NCBI GenBank assembly: GCA_903847205.1
Contig: CAINDA010000024.1
Location: 106,495-170,494 of the forward strand
DNA from: an uncultured Bacteroidota bacterium
Lineage (GTDB): Bacteria > Bacteroidota > Bacteroidia > 2-12-FULL-35-15
Length of the DNA stretch: 64,000 nt
Direction: 5' to 3'
Part shown: piece by piece, positions 55,577 to 64,000 of the stretch
Layout: every line of letters begins with the position of its first letter
How positions within the stretch are numbered: the first letter of the stretch is position 1
The notes under the pieces: model-generated
What the model saw: the letters and a program-made list of their open reading frames with translations, nothing else
Told to the model about the DNA's origin: nothing
The model's database searches: none
Program-made: the position numbers and the translations under genes

Positions 55577-58402
55577 GTGAAAATAAAAACTACTCTCATC
55601 TGCCTTTTAATAGCTGTAAGTTTTGCTTCAAAGGCACAGTCTTATGTAACAATACCTGATGTTCATTTTGCCGCTTGGCTTAATGCACATATCCCTTCTG
55701 CAATGAATGGCAGTCAGATGGATACAAGCAGCACTGCTGTTACAACGCTGACTTCCATAGATGTTGAAAATGATTCTATCCGTGATTTAACGGGGATTCA
55801 ATATTTTCATTCACTTATAACTTTAGATTGTGGAAATGGTGATAGCATTACTACCGCAAGAAATATCTTTACAAGCCTTCCTCCTCTGCCTGCTTTTCTT
55901 GATACATTAATTTGCGGTAATGATTCATTAACAAGTCTGCCCGCTTTGCCAAATACGCTGAGGATTTTAAAATGCTATCGAAACCATTTAACGAATCTTC
56001 CAGTGTTACCAAATTCGCTCATATTGTTGGATTGCAGGGAGAATCAAATAACCAGCCTTCCTTCTTTGCCTGTTTTGATTGCTTATTTAGATTGCGGACT
56101 CAATCAATTAGTAAATCTTTCTTTTTTGCCTGTTTCTCTTCTTCAATTATCGTGTGATTATAATTTATTGGACAGCCTTCCAACATTGCCTGATTCAATG
56201 AGAGTATTTAATTGCGGAAACAATCAGATAGCAAACCTTCCCGCCTTACCGAATTCAATTTCAAATTTAATCTGTTCCAATAATCAGTTAACAAATCTTC
56301 CTGTTTTGCCAATTTCACTTTCGTATTTGAGCTGTGATGGTAACCTGTTAGCACTTATTCCAGCATTGCCGAATTCGCTTTCGTATTTAATGTGCGGCAG
56401 TAATCAGTTAACAAGCCTTCCTATATTGCCGGGTTCACTTTTGTTTTTAGATTGTAAAGGCAGTCAATTAGCAGTTCTCCCAGCTTTGCCTAGTTCACTT
56501 GGATATTTAAATTGCAGTTTTAATCACTTAACAATTCTCCCGGTTTTACCCGGTTTACTTGGTAATTTATATTGTGCATATAATCAGTTGTCTAATTTGC
56601 CGGCTTTACCAGCTTCTCTTTCGTGGTTGGATTGCGGTAATAATAGCATTACGAGTCTTCCTGTTCTGCCCAATCTTTTTGCTTTATTTTGCAGAAGCAG
56701 CCTTTTAACCAGTCTTCCATTTTTACCAAATTCAATCTCCTATTTTGATTGTACCAACAATCAGTTAACAAGTCTTCCTATTTTGCCAAATTCTCTCACT
56801 CGTTTTTTTTGTGCAAATAATATGATTTCTTGTTTCCCTGTATTTCCCAGTACACTGAATGATACCAGCAATTTTTTTATTGCACCCAACCCTTTTAGCT
56901 GCCTGCCTAATTATGTTTCTGCAATGCAATCTGGAACTTTGACTTATCCTTTATGTGTTAACGGTGATACAATAAATAATATTCATGGCTGTGCAGGGGC
57001 AGGTGGAATAGCGGGCTTCTCGTATAAAGATAATAATGCAGATTGCTTAAAAAACAGCGGTGACTTAAGCTTGGTAAATATTCCTTTTAAGTTATTTCAT
57101 ATAAACAATAATCCATTGAGTCAAACATATTCATTAATAAATGGAATTTACGATTTCCCTGATACTGCAGGTACATACACTGTAAAAGTAGATACAACAG
57201 GAATGCCATTTAGCGCACAATGTATTTATCCAGGTATTGATTCAACTGTTTCGCTTACTATTGGAAATCCATTGGCAAATGTAAACTTTGCCATTGCCTG
57301 TAAACCTGGCTTTGATGTCGGGGTTCAATCTGTTGTTCCCGTTGGATGGGTTTTTCCCGGCCAGCAGCATCGCATTAACATTCTTGCCGGCGATATGAGC
57401 CATTGGTATAATCTTAATTGTGCAGCAGGTGTCGGTGGATTAGTGCAGGTAATGATAACAGGGCCGGCAAGCTATAATGGAATTGTTACAGGCTCGCTCA
57501 TGCCTTTAATTACCGGTAATGTGTTTACTTACACTATTGCAGATTTTGGAACAATAAATAATACTGCGGCTTTTGGCTTGTTACTCCGGACTGATAATAA
57601 TGCCCAGACGGGAGATCAAATTTGTATAGATGTAAATGTCACTCCAGCTGCCGGCGACAATGATGTAACAAACAATAATTATCACTTTTGTTATCAGGTA
57701 GTAAATTCCCATGACCCGAATATTAAAGAGGTATTTCCCCAAGATATAGTATACGGATATCACGATTGGCTTACTTATACTATCCATTTTCAAAACACGG
57801 GAACTGCACCTGCTGCCAACATTCGTTTAACCGATACCTTAAATAATAATTTAAACTTAGGAACCTTCCAGTTAATTAATTCCAGTCATCACAATTCATT
57901 TTCCCTGCAGGGTAACGTACTTACTTTCCGTTTTCCAAATATTATGCTGCCCGATAGCACCAGTAATCCCGAAGGTTCTAAGGGTTTTGTACAATACCGT
58001 ATTAAACCAAAACCAAATTTGCGTGTTGGTACAGTTATAAAAAATACTGCAGCAATTTATTTTGATTACAATGCTCCTATCACTACAAACACTGCAGTAA
58101 ATGAATTTATGGAAACTGTTTCAGTAAACGAAAATAAAATGAATGCGATATTAAATATTTTTCCAAACCCTGGTACTGGTATATATTACGTAGAATTACC
58201 GCAGGGAATGAAATTATCTGAAATAAATATAGAAGCTTACAATTTACTGGGAGAATTGGTTGGCAAAGCCGGAGCGCTTAATTCCCTTCCTGCTGGAGAG
58301 CAGGGTTGGGCTCTTGATTTGACCCATCAGCCAAATGGTATTTATATTATCAGAGTAAATGATAATAGTCTATCGTTTAATCAGCGATTAATTAAACAAT
58401 AG
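55577..58402 (+). CDS. T9SS cargo protein with Cys-containing leucine-rich repeats
   Basis: A 941-residue secreted protein that appears to start at GTG. After a signal peptide (about 1-21) come about 16-17 leucine-rich repeats of 21 residues (about 75-420), with pattern LPxLPxSLxxLxCxxNxLxx. A Cys is kept in nearly every unit, which would form an internal ladder along the solenoid. An SdrD-like segment (about 470-570), a beta-sandwich domain ('HDPNIKEVFPQDI', about 710-830) and a T9SS type A sorting domain (about 855-941, IFPNPGTGIYYVELP and GIYIIRVNDNSLSFNQRLI) follow. The sorting domain contains NSLPAGEQGWALD, possibly a translated dispersed repeat. Likely surface binding or adhesion. Confidence 0.88.
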   Translation: MKIKTTLICLLIAVSFASKAQSYVTIPDVHFAAWLNAHIPSAMNGSQMDTSSTAVTTLTSIDVENDSIRDLTGIQYFHSLITLDCGNGDSITTARNIFTSLPPLPAFLDTLICGNDSLTSLPALPNTLRILKCYRNHLTNLPVLPNSLILLDCRENQITSLPSLPVLIAYLDCGLNQLVNLSFLPVSLLQLSCDYNLLDSLPTLPDSMRVFNCGNNQIANLPALPNSISNLICSNNQLTNLPVLPISLSYLSCDGNLLALIPALPNSLSYLMCGSNQLTSLPILPGSLLFLDCKGSQLAVLPALPSSLGYLNCSFNHLTILPVLPGLLGNLYCAYNQLSNLPALPASLSWLDCGNNSITSLPVLPNLFALFCRSSLLTSLPFLPNSISYFDCTNNQLTSLPILPNSLTRFFCANNMISCFPVFPSTLNDTSNFFIAPNPFSCLPNYVSAMQSGTLTYPLCVNGDTINNIHGCAGAGGIAGFSYKDNNADCLKNSGDLSLVNIPFKLFHINNNPLSQTYSLINGIYDFPDTAGTYTVKVDTTGMPFSAQCIYPGIDSTVSLTIGNPLANVNFAIACKPGFDVGVQSVVPVGWVFPGQQHRINILAGDMSHWYNLNCAAGVGGLVQVMITGPASYNGIVTGSLMPLITGNVFTYTIADFGTINNTAAFGLLLRTDNNAQTGDQICIDVNVTPAAGDNDVTNNNYHFCYQVVNSHDPNIKEVFPQDIVYGYHDWLTYTIHFQNTGTAPAANIRLTDTLNNNLNLGTFQLINSSHHNSFSLQGNVLTFRFPNIMLPDSTSNPEGSKGFVQYRIKPKPNLRVGTVIKNTAAIYFDYNAPITTNTAVNEFMETVSVNENKMNAILNIFPNPGTGIYYVELPQGMKLSEINIEAYNLLGELVGKAGALNSLPAGEQGWALDLTHQPNGIYIIRVNDNSLSFNQRLIKQ

Positions 58403-58406
58403 CAAA

Positions 58407-58417
58407 GGGGGGGGGGG
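58407..58417. repeat. G11 homopolymer
   Basis: Eleven consecutive G residues lie 4 bp after the stop of the LRR gene. Such a long G-run is unusual in this AT-rich DNA. Being just outside the coding region it cannot switch that gene's frame, but it could affect its transcript end or be an assembly artefact. Confidence 0.95.
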
Positions 58418-58620
58418 TAAGAATCAGGATTGTTTTGGAATGCTTCCAATGTTATGCCTTAAACATTGTAAATAAAGATTTGTTCCTTAGAGAGTTCTTA
58501 TGAAAAAGTAAAAACCTCAGTATTGAAAATCAAAAGTCAATCCATTCAGACTTAGTGTTATTGAAATTATGAAAGAGTTCTGTTATAAAAAAATAAAATC
58601 TTTTTTTATGCCTTGAAATA

Positions 58621-58668
58621 AAAAACGTCCCGCCTCCCTAAAACCCTTAGAAGCGGGACGTTTTATTT
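58621..58668. terminator. Bidirectional intrinsic terminator
   Basis: Stem AAAACGTCCCGC/GCGGGACGTTTT with a 22-nt loop, between two convergent genes. It can end both the LRR gene transcript and the leftward array-associated gene. Confidence 0.9.
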
Positions 58669-58682
58669 AAGAACAAACGAAA

Positions 58683-59310
58683 CTAAACTAAAATTATACT
58701 GATTGGAGCTTCCCACGCACTTTGCGTCTGACCTACAATGGAAGCCCCTATGAACCAATATTTAGTTTCCATCAGCAGACCGCTGACCATAAACATGGCT
58801 TTACGACTGCTGACTCCTAAATATTTCCAGGTTTGATCTCCCACTGCACCTGGCAATGGCGGGTTAAGACCTTGAAAGATACTGAAAATGTAAGCTGCGC
58901 CGAATACGCTTTTAATACGAAGCTTTACATCACCGGCATTGATTCCCTGTGTGGCATCAAAAACAATTGCATGGCTGCCTCCGGAAACACGCACCACCAT
59001 TCCTAATTTATGCACAAGGTCGGGTGTGCATGTAGGCAGATCCTCTACATAGTGCGCTAACTCAGTAAGGTAGGCATCAGCGATGCGTTCCTTATCATGC
59101 ATTAATGCAGTTTCATTAATCCCCCCCGTTCTGCGCCCCTGTGAAGGCGGCTTCCAACTCGTCTGCTATTTGATTTAACCGAGCCGACGTTGGATGTGCT
59201 CCCGGAAAATCGCTTGGAAATGCATCCAAGTTGCTTGCGTATAAACGCAAATCCTGAATTTTTTCGGGTATTGTTAAATACCTCAATCCCGAATTTACTC
59301 TTGTTTTCAT
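58683..59310 (-). pseudogene. Array-associated protein 3, reading frame split at a G7 run (phase-variable or broken)
   Basis: Two frames (59310-59116 and 59102-58683) lie end to end. The first ends ..AAFTGAQNGGD-stop directly in a run of seven C (G7 on the coding strand) at 59121-59127. With one base removed (G6) translation would run on as NGG-INETALMHDKERIADAYL, giving one protein of about 208 residues, close to the 215 of the gene at 42927. The C-terminal end (KYWFIGASIVGQTQ, then SAWEAPISIIL) shares the Fn3-like last-strand pattern of the proteins at 19056 and 42927. The upstream array at 59578-59930 completes the same layout. It may be slipped-strand phase variation, programmed frameshifting, a pseudogene or a sequencing error. 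Confidence 0.75.
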
Positions 59311-59577
59311 TTTTTTAATTTTGTGTCTGCCGGCCGATACATTGCAATGAACCTGAAAGAAGACGGTTGATATTTATTTAAGCAATAGCTCTTTGCTATA
59401 TACTGTAACACAATGCCGGCGCCATTTGTTACAGCATTAACATATTTTAACATTGCAAGAGCCTTTAATGACGGACTGTTAAGGAGATATTTGAATCTGT
59501 TATGCTCTGCAAGTATTGATTTTAAAGCTATTTTCAATAATACTATATTCCTGCTTGTAATTAATAATTACCTGCAG

Positions 59578-59930
59578 GTAAAATTAAATTACCTTCTGCA
59601 ACTCTTAAAAGCCTGCTGGTAAAGCGAAATCACCTTCTGGCAATTCTTAAAAGCATACAGGTAAAATGAAATTACCTGTAAACAATTCTCAAAAGTCTGC
59701 TGGTGAAAGGAAATTACAAGCATGCAATTTTTAAAAGCATATTTGTAAAATTAAATTACAAGTATGCAATTCTTATAAACATATTGGTAAAACGAAATTA
59801 CATGAATACAATTCTTAAAAGCATGTAGGTTAAAGGAAATTGCTTGTCTGCAATTTTTAAAAGCATATTTGTAAAACTAAATTACAAGAAAGCAATTTTA
59901 AAAAGCATACAGGCAAAATGAAATTATCTA
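59578..59930 (-). repeat. 42-bp (2 x 21) tandem array, nine units, upstream of the gene starting at 59310
   Basis: On the plus strand the motif GTAAAAxxAAATTAC begins at 59578, 59619, 59661, 59703, 59745, 59787, 59829, 59871 and 59913. The spacing is 41, then 42 bp seven times. Between each pair lies a second motif, CAATTCTTAAAAGCAT, offset by about 21 bp, so each 42-bp unit is two 21-bp halves. Read in the orientation of the gene, the halves contain CTTGTAATTT and GCTTTTAAGAATTG. The array lies about 270 bp before the gene start. The whole gap 59311-60161 holds nothing else certain; a 29-codon frame at 60089-60178 is too short to judge. Confidence 0.88.
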
Positions 59931-60161
59931 TTACCATTTGACTTAGGGCGTAGAAAAATACAGCTAAAGGGCTTAAGTATGAGTAAAAAGTTGTTGATAA
60001 AAAATGCTTTGTAGATTTAGGTAGCATCTATTAGTGAGGTACGATAATATTAAAGGTTTGTTAGCGAGTTTTGAAAAGAATGTGAATCATGGATGAAGCT
60101 GCAGCAAAAATTCTGGAAAGATATCAACTTACTTCTTGCGAATTAAAAGAAATTAAGATTC

Positions 60162-60689
60162 TCAATAAAGGCATATAGAAGTGTACCAACCGGACTTTTC
60201 TAACAAATTTAGAGAGTCCGGCTTTTTCATTTCCCCTAAACCCTTTGATAAATCAGCGATATAGCCGATGACTTTATTTACAACAGGGGTTCGATAATGC
60301 TCAATTTTTGCATCATAGGCCAAACCGGAGGGAAACAGGGAATTTTGAAAAATTTGCTTTTGGTAATAATCGCCGGACTCCCAAACAGGAGCGAGATTTG
60401 CGGATAATTTACAAGTAATATGTAACAATTCTTTAGGGTTCGATAATTTTTGGTCGAGTGTTTCAAGTTGTTTTAAAAGACCTTCTTTATTCTTTTTCAT
60501 TTCTAACGAAAACTCCTCATAAATATCAATACTAACCTTACCAATAGCATGGCGTTTTCTTAAATTATAGAACTCTTTCTCCACATTATTTAATTTCAGG
60601 GAAGTGGCTTTTTTCTCGCTTGTGTTGCTTTCAGAAAGATTTTCCCACGTGTAGTGAATTTTTTTGTGTGAACAATATAACTCTTTCAT
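60162..60689 (-). pseudogene. C-terminal remnant of a large serine recombinase
   Basis: A 175-residue frame resembling only the C-terminal end of a large serine recombinase. It has a coiled-coil segment (about 30-85), then QIFQNSLFPSGLAYDAKIEH and RTPVVNKVI, which are typical of the last part of Bacteroidota site-specific recombinases. The catalytic resolvase domain and the rest of the DNA-binding domain are missing; a TAA stop lies directly before the first ATG. No inverted repeats or att sites were recognised nearby. It suggests an old integrated element next to the third array locus. Confidence 0.65.
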
Positions 60690-60972
60690 TTAATTGTGTA
60701 ACACTTTCTAACGCTATTCGATTCACCTTTGTTTATCGGTAATGTGATTAATAATCATTACAACAGACAAGAAAAATTGATTAAGGGCTTGTAGACTCTA
60801 TTATTGATTCTTTAAGAAATGCCTTTGCTAAAACAGTTGAACATGCAAATCATATACCGGAGGACTGAAAATTTAAAACCTGTGAATTATCATAAAGTTA
60901 TCTGATTTGTGTCACATTTGGTGCTTAAAATTGAAATTACTTTTGACACATAATAAGTTTAGAAAAATATCT
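60690..60972. other. Intergenic region with a possible gene fragment
   Basis: About 280 bp between the recombinase remnant and the next gene. A short open stretch (LVDSIIDSLRNAFAKTVEHA, near 60787-60868) has the look of a gene fragment but no start codon. A promoter candidate lies at 60917-60945. Confidence 0.35.
60917..60945 (+). promoter_or_regulatory. Candidate promoter for the gene at 60973
   Basis: TTTG at 60917-60920, 17 bp, then TACTTTTG at 60938-60945. It matches TTTG-N-TAnnTTTG with a slightly short spacer, 27 bp before the ATG at 60973. Being inside the longer in-frame extension, it supports 60973 as the start. Confidence 0.5.
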
Positions 60973-61356
60973 ATGGAAACTAAAAAAACAATTTACCAAT
61001 TGCACGAAGAGCATAAAATCTGGTTAAATATATTATTGTTTTATAAAGATGAACTTTCAATAATGCAAAATCGAATTTCAGAAATTGCAAAAAAGAATAC
61101 TTCAAAAGAGGTGCTTTCATTCGTTGAACATTTTCAAAATCAATTAATTGTTCAGAAAGAACAGATTGACATTATGAATCATGATATTAAAGACCATGAA
61201 TCTTTTCTTGAAGCAGCTGAGAAAAAAAACACAACAGCCATCGACCATCAAAAATTTCCTGATCATCTAATCCATAGAGATTCAGTAGAAAAATTCGAAA
61301 AAATATTCAATGATTTAAGGAAAGAGCTGATCACTTTTCTTTTAAAATGGATGTAA
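60973..61356 (+). CDS. Small helical protein, unknown
   Basis: A 127-residue protein starting at ATG 60973, without signal peptide. It is predicted to be nearly all helix, with coiled-coil character (MQNRISEIAKKNTSKEVLSF, EKFEKIFNDLRKELITFLLK) and several His/Glu/Asp residues (LHEEHKIW near residue 10). It is possibly a haemerythrin-like or four-helix bundle protein, but no motif proves it. A promoter lies 27 bp upstream. Confidence 0.6.
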   Translation: METKKTIYQLHEEHKIWLNILLFYKDELSIMQNRISEIAKKNTSKEVLSFVEHFQNQLIVQKEQIDIMNHDIKDHESFLEAAEKKNTTAIDHQKFPDHLIHRDSVEKFEKIFNDLRKELITFLLKWM

Positions 61357-61396
61357 TTAAAAAAAGTTTAACAAATAAATATTAAAAACAAAAAAC

Positions 61397-62845
61397 ATGA
61401 AAAAACATTTACTTATCCTGTCCATAGCATATAGTGCTATTACAGCCTACGGACAAAGCCCTTCCATTCCCAACGGAAATTTTGAAAACTGGACAGCAAT
61501 CACATCTGAACTGCCTCAAAACTATATTTGGGGTTCAAACAGTGATGCATTTAAAAACAGCATCCCTTTTAATGTAATTAAGTCAACCGACGCATACCAT
61601 GGAAATTATGCCGTCCAAATGACAACAGAAATAGCCAACGGAGACACTCTGCCTGGCATTTTTGTGAATGTATATCCGAAAAGCAGTAATCCTGCTTCTT
61701 GGCATGGAGGGTTTGCTTATACACAAAAACCAACAGGCATCAGCGGTTATTACAAATCATCCATTGCTTCACCGGATACTGGCTTTGTTATAGCATTTTT
61801 CTACAAAGCGGGTGTTATGATTGGGCAATATGGTATTTATTTTAACGGTACTCACAGTACTTACACACCCTTTTCATTAAACTTTAGTCCCGCTCTTCCG
61901 CAAAATCCAGATACAGTAATATTTGGTGCCGGATCTAGCAATTTTGGAAATAATAGCAATATGAGAAACGGTAGTATGCTGTTGTTGGACTATGTTTCAT
62001 TTACCGGAGTAACCAGTCAACCGGCTTTGTTCAATGGTGATTTTGAAACATGGCAAAGCACAACAATTAACAAACCTGCTACTTGGTTTTTGCAGCGGGG
62101 TGGTAATGATAACGTAACAGGAGGTGCTTATAAAACAAGCGATGCAAAAGCAGGCAGTTCAGCCCTAGAATTAATAACCTATGTTGGAGAACGGGATAAT
62201 CATCCAACGGCACAAGGCGGACAAATTTCAACTGGATGGTATCCAAATAATTGTCAAAATAACTGTCAGGAACAAGGCGGCTACCCCTTTTCCAATCAGG
62301 TTGATACACTTGCGTTTTGGTATAAGTATGCTCCTTCGGGCAGCACTAATGGGTATGTAAATATAAATTTTAAAAAGAATGGTAATAATATTGACAATGC
62401 AGGAATAGATCTTTTTGCTTCAGCAAATTATCAATATAAAGAAATCCCATTCAGCCTTTTGCAAATTCCGGACAGCGTAACTATCTCCTTTCAATCGTCA
62501 GGGTGGCAGGATAGTTTGCTTTCATTTGTAGGTTCAGATTTAAAAATTGATGAAATACATTTTAAATCTCAGCCATTAACTACAAATATTTTTAAATATA
62601 AAAATGAAAACACAGTAAGCATTTTCCCGAATCCTACATACGGAAAAATTCAGATACAAGCTTTAGGATTAACTATTCAAGGGATAGAAGTGTATAGTGT
62701 ACTCGGAGAAAAAATTTATTCAACATCTGATTTTAAACAACAATCATTAAAAGAAATCGATCTTTCAAATTTTCAGAAAGGAATTTATTTTGTGAAAATA
62801 TATGATGGAGAAAAAACATACACGAAAAAAATTGTGTTAGAGTAA
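61397..62845 (+). CDS. T9SS cargo protein with two carbohydrate-binding-like repeats
   Basis: A 482-residue secreted protein. A signal peptide (about 1-20) is followed by two beta-sandwich-like repeats: IPNGNFENWTAITSELPQNY (from about 24) and LFNGDFETWQSTTINKPATW (from about 213). The second has LEL..Y.GERDNHP and a Cys pair (NNCQNNCQE). They resemble jelly-roll carbohydrate-binding domains. The T9SS type A sorting domain (about 405-482) is complete, with SIFPNPTYGKIQIQALG, VYSVLGEKIYST and GIYFVKIYDGEKTYTKKIVL. It is 40 bp after the helical-protein gene. Confidence 0.85.
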   Translation: MKKHLLILSIAYSAITAYGQSPSIPNGNFENWTAITSELPQNYIWGSNSDAFKNSIPFNVIKSTDAYHGNYAVQMTTEIANGDTLPGIFVNVYPKSSNPASWHGGFAYTQKPTGISGYYKSSIASPDTGFVIAFFYKAGVMIGQYGIYFNGTHSTYTPFSLNFSPALPQNPDTVIFGAGSSNFGNNSNMRNGSMLLLDYVSFTGVTSQPALFNGDFETWQSTTINKPATWFLQRGGNDNVTGGAYKTSDAKAGSSALELITYVGERDNHPTAQGGQISTGWYPNNCQNNCQEQGGYPFSNQVDTLAFWYKYAPSGSTNGYVNINFKKNGNNIDNAGIDLFASANYQYKEIPFSLLQIPDSVTISFQSSGWQDSLLSFVGSDLKIDEIHFKSQPLTTNIFKYKNENTVSIFPNPTYGKIQIQALGLTIQGIEVYSVLGEKIYSTSDFKQQSLKEIDLSNFQKGIYFVKIYDGEKTYTKKIVLE

Positions 62846-63071
62846 CAATAAAGACGGACAAGTAAACTTGCCTGTAGTAGCTTGTTATGGGCAAGTTTAT
62901 GAAAATCCATTGAGGACAGAGACGAACGAAAGAACCGATGATTCTACGTGATACTTCTTGAAAGTCATTCACAACTGATAAGACAAAAAATAAAAGTGGA
63001 AACCAAAAACCACTTAAATAAACGGGGCGGAACCGGAAAGCCATATGAATAGGAAATTAAAAATAAATAGT

Positions 63072-63872
63072 ATGAAAAAAATGATTACGATTATTTTCTG
63101 CATTGTTGGGCTTATTACATCAGGGTTTACCCAACCTGTTCTCAACTACAGTTCGACCCATTCAATCGGCACTAGATGTAATTGGTATAATATAGGAGGA
63201 ACAACAACTACCCTTGCGCAAACAGGCGCAAATGTTACATGGAATCTTTCTTCTAACACTTGTACACTTATTGGAACTTTTAATGCTGTTGCCCCTTCAA
63301 CGACACCATACGCATCAAGTTACCCTACTGCTAATCTTGCTTACGAATTAAATGTTACAAGTACTGGCATCTCTTATGATTATTTTATTGACTCGCCAAC
63401 AGAGCAAAATAAAATAGCAGGGGGCATTGGTGGAACATCGCCGGTTATTTATACGAATTATGCAAAATCGGTTGTATATCCATTTAACTATTTGGACACA
63501 TTTTCTGATACGAGCCAAACCACTACAGGCTCTCCGATACCATCTACCACCACTTATGATGCTTATGGAACAATTATTATCAACGGTAAAACGTATAATA
63601 GTGTTATTCGAGCTTCATATACTACAGGAAAGGTTGCATGGTTCATCACCGCTCCTGTTTTTTTTCCAATAGTTATTCTCACGGGCGGTTATTATGTGTA
63701 TCAAGAACCTGCAACATATACTGGCATTGATGATTTGAAAACAAATACTCAAATAAACATTTTCCCTAACCCCGCAAACGGCATAATTCAGATTCAGGCT
63801 TTAGGCTTTAGTATTCAGAGTTTTGAAATATATAATGTACTCGGAGAAAAAATTTATTCAGAGCCTGTTTAA
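63072..63872 (+). CDS. T9SS-type secreted protein with truncated sorting domain
   Basis: A 266-residue protein from ATG 63072 (an upstream ATG at 63045 would add nine residues before the signal peptide MKKMITIIFCIVGLITSGFTQ). The mature domain (about 20-220) is beta-rich and unrecognised. The end starts as a sorting domain (INIFPNPANGIIQIQALG, then FEIYNVLGEKIYSEPV) but stops there. The last third, with GIYFVK and the basic end present in the neighbour at 61397, is missing. The DNA coding VLGEKIYS is almost identical to that of the neighbour. Probably not exported by T9SS, or a decaying copy. Confidence 0.75.
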   Translation: MKKMITIIFCIVGLITSGFTQPVLNYSSTHSIGTRCNWYNIGGTTTTLAQTGANVTWNLSSNTCTLIGTFNAVAPSTTPYASSYPTANLAYELNVTSTGISYDYFIDSPTEQNKIAGGIGGTSPVIYTNYAKSVVYPFNYLDTFSDTSQTTTGSPIPSTTTYDAYGTIIINGKTYNSVIRASYTTGKVAWFITAPVFFPIVILTGGYYVYQEPATYTGIDDLKTNTQINIFPNPANGIIQIQALGFSIQSFEIYNVLGEKIYSEPV

Positions 63873-64000
63873 ATTTTTGTTGAAATAAATATTATGGGGT
63901 AATTAAACCGATTGAATAAGCTAATTTATTTGTTGTCTACCAAAACTTCAAACAAATGTATTCAACCGATTTAACAAATACCCAATGGCAATTTATAAAA
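63873..64000. other. Right edge of the window, no feature seen
   Basis: These 128 bp of AT-rich DNA follow the truncated T9SS gene. No promoter, hairpin or open frame can be supported before the edge. Confidence 0.4.

Noticed and set aside
59307..59622. Frames of 76 and 69 codons on both strands between the third gene and its array
   Set aside because: They overlap each other, have no recognisable content and extend into the array.
18728..59930. CRISPR arrays
   Set aside because: The tandem units are contiguous without spacers, and no cas gene is seen.
18728..59930. Diversity-generating retroelement
   Set aside because: No reverse transcriptase gene and no template/variable repeat pair was found.
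60089..60178. 29-codon frame (MDEAAAKILERYQ...)
   Set aside because: Too short to support as a gene and no promoter was seen; noted only in the array entry.
62863..62899. Hairpin between the last two T9SS genes as a terminator
   Set aside because: A stem TAAACTTGCC/GGCAAGTTTA is present but without a T-run, so a terminator call is not supported.

Overview
This window is about 64 kb of AT-rich DNA (by eye somewhat under 40% GC) from a member of the Bacteroidota. Four secreted proteins carry a type IX secretion (T9SS) C-terminal sorting domain; one of these is truncated. Several genes are preceded by the Bacteroidota sigma-70 element TAnnTTTG rather than a Shine-Dalgarno sequence. SiaB/SiaC-type regulators, BACON domains and two-component-propeller sensors are also typical of the phylum. 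No rRNA, tRNA, CRISPR array or intact mobile element was seen.

Layout. 1-4.7 kb: the end of a surface-polysaccharide cluster (Wzz-like chain-length protein running off the left edge, Wzx-like flippase, FkbM methyltransferase, GT4 glycosyltransferase). 4.9-9.6 kb: two tandem SpoIIE/PP2C phosphatases with PAS/GAF or TPR sensor parts. 9.7-11.4 kb: methylthioribose-1-phosphate isomerase and a class II aldolase family enzyme. 11.8-15.5 kb: etfB-etfA-acyl-CoA dehydrogenase operon. 15.8-18.5 kb: a GDPD lipoprotein, small LuxR-type HTH proteins and an outer-membrane-like protein. 20.1-30.9 kb: a leftward run holding a porin-like protein, a 1457-residue collagen/dockerin/YadA-head adhesin-like protein, SiaB-like kinase, SiaC-like phosphoprotein, a Lys/Glu-rich secreted protein and a propeller-SpoIIE phosphatase. 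31.3-37.5 kb: a 2076-residue TPR/six-GAF/PAS/SpoIIE protein. 37.8-47.8 kb: mostly small housekeeping and hypothetical genes (TPR, DnaJ/TerB, lipoproteins, HExxH protein, XRE regulator, cytochrome c, YceH). 48-64 kb: large T9SS cargo proteins, a VWA protein, a serine-recombinase remnant and two further T9SS proteins.

How the genes may work together. The window holds four SpoIIE-type phosphatases but only one SiaB-like kinase and one SiaC-like target. This suggests several sensors feeding a partner switch that may control surface or adhesion functions; the adhesin-like gene lies directly upstream of siaB. This is inference from gene order and domain content.

The most unusual signal is a set of three unlinked loci (18.7-19.9, 42.7-43.6 and 59.9-58.7 kb). 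In each, a degenerate tandem array with 21-bp (or 42-bp) periodicity lies immediately 5' of, and in the same orientation as, a small cytosolic-looking protein with a helical N-terminal part and a fibronectin-III-like C-terminal end. The third copy also has a G7 homopolymer that splits its reading frame. I do not know of a described system with this architecture.
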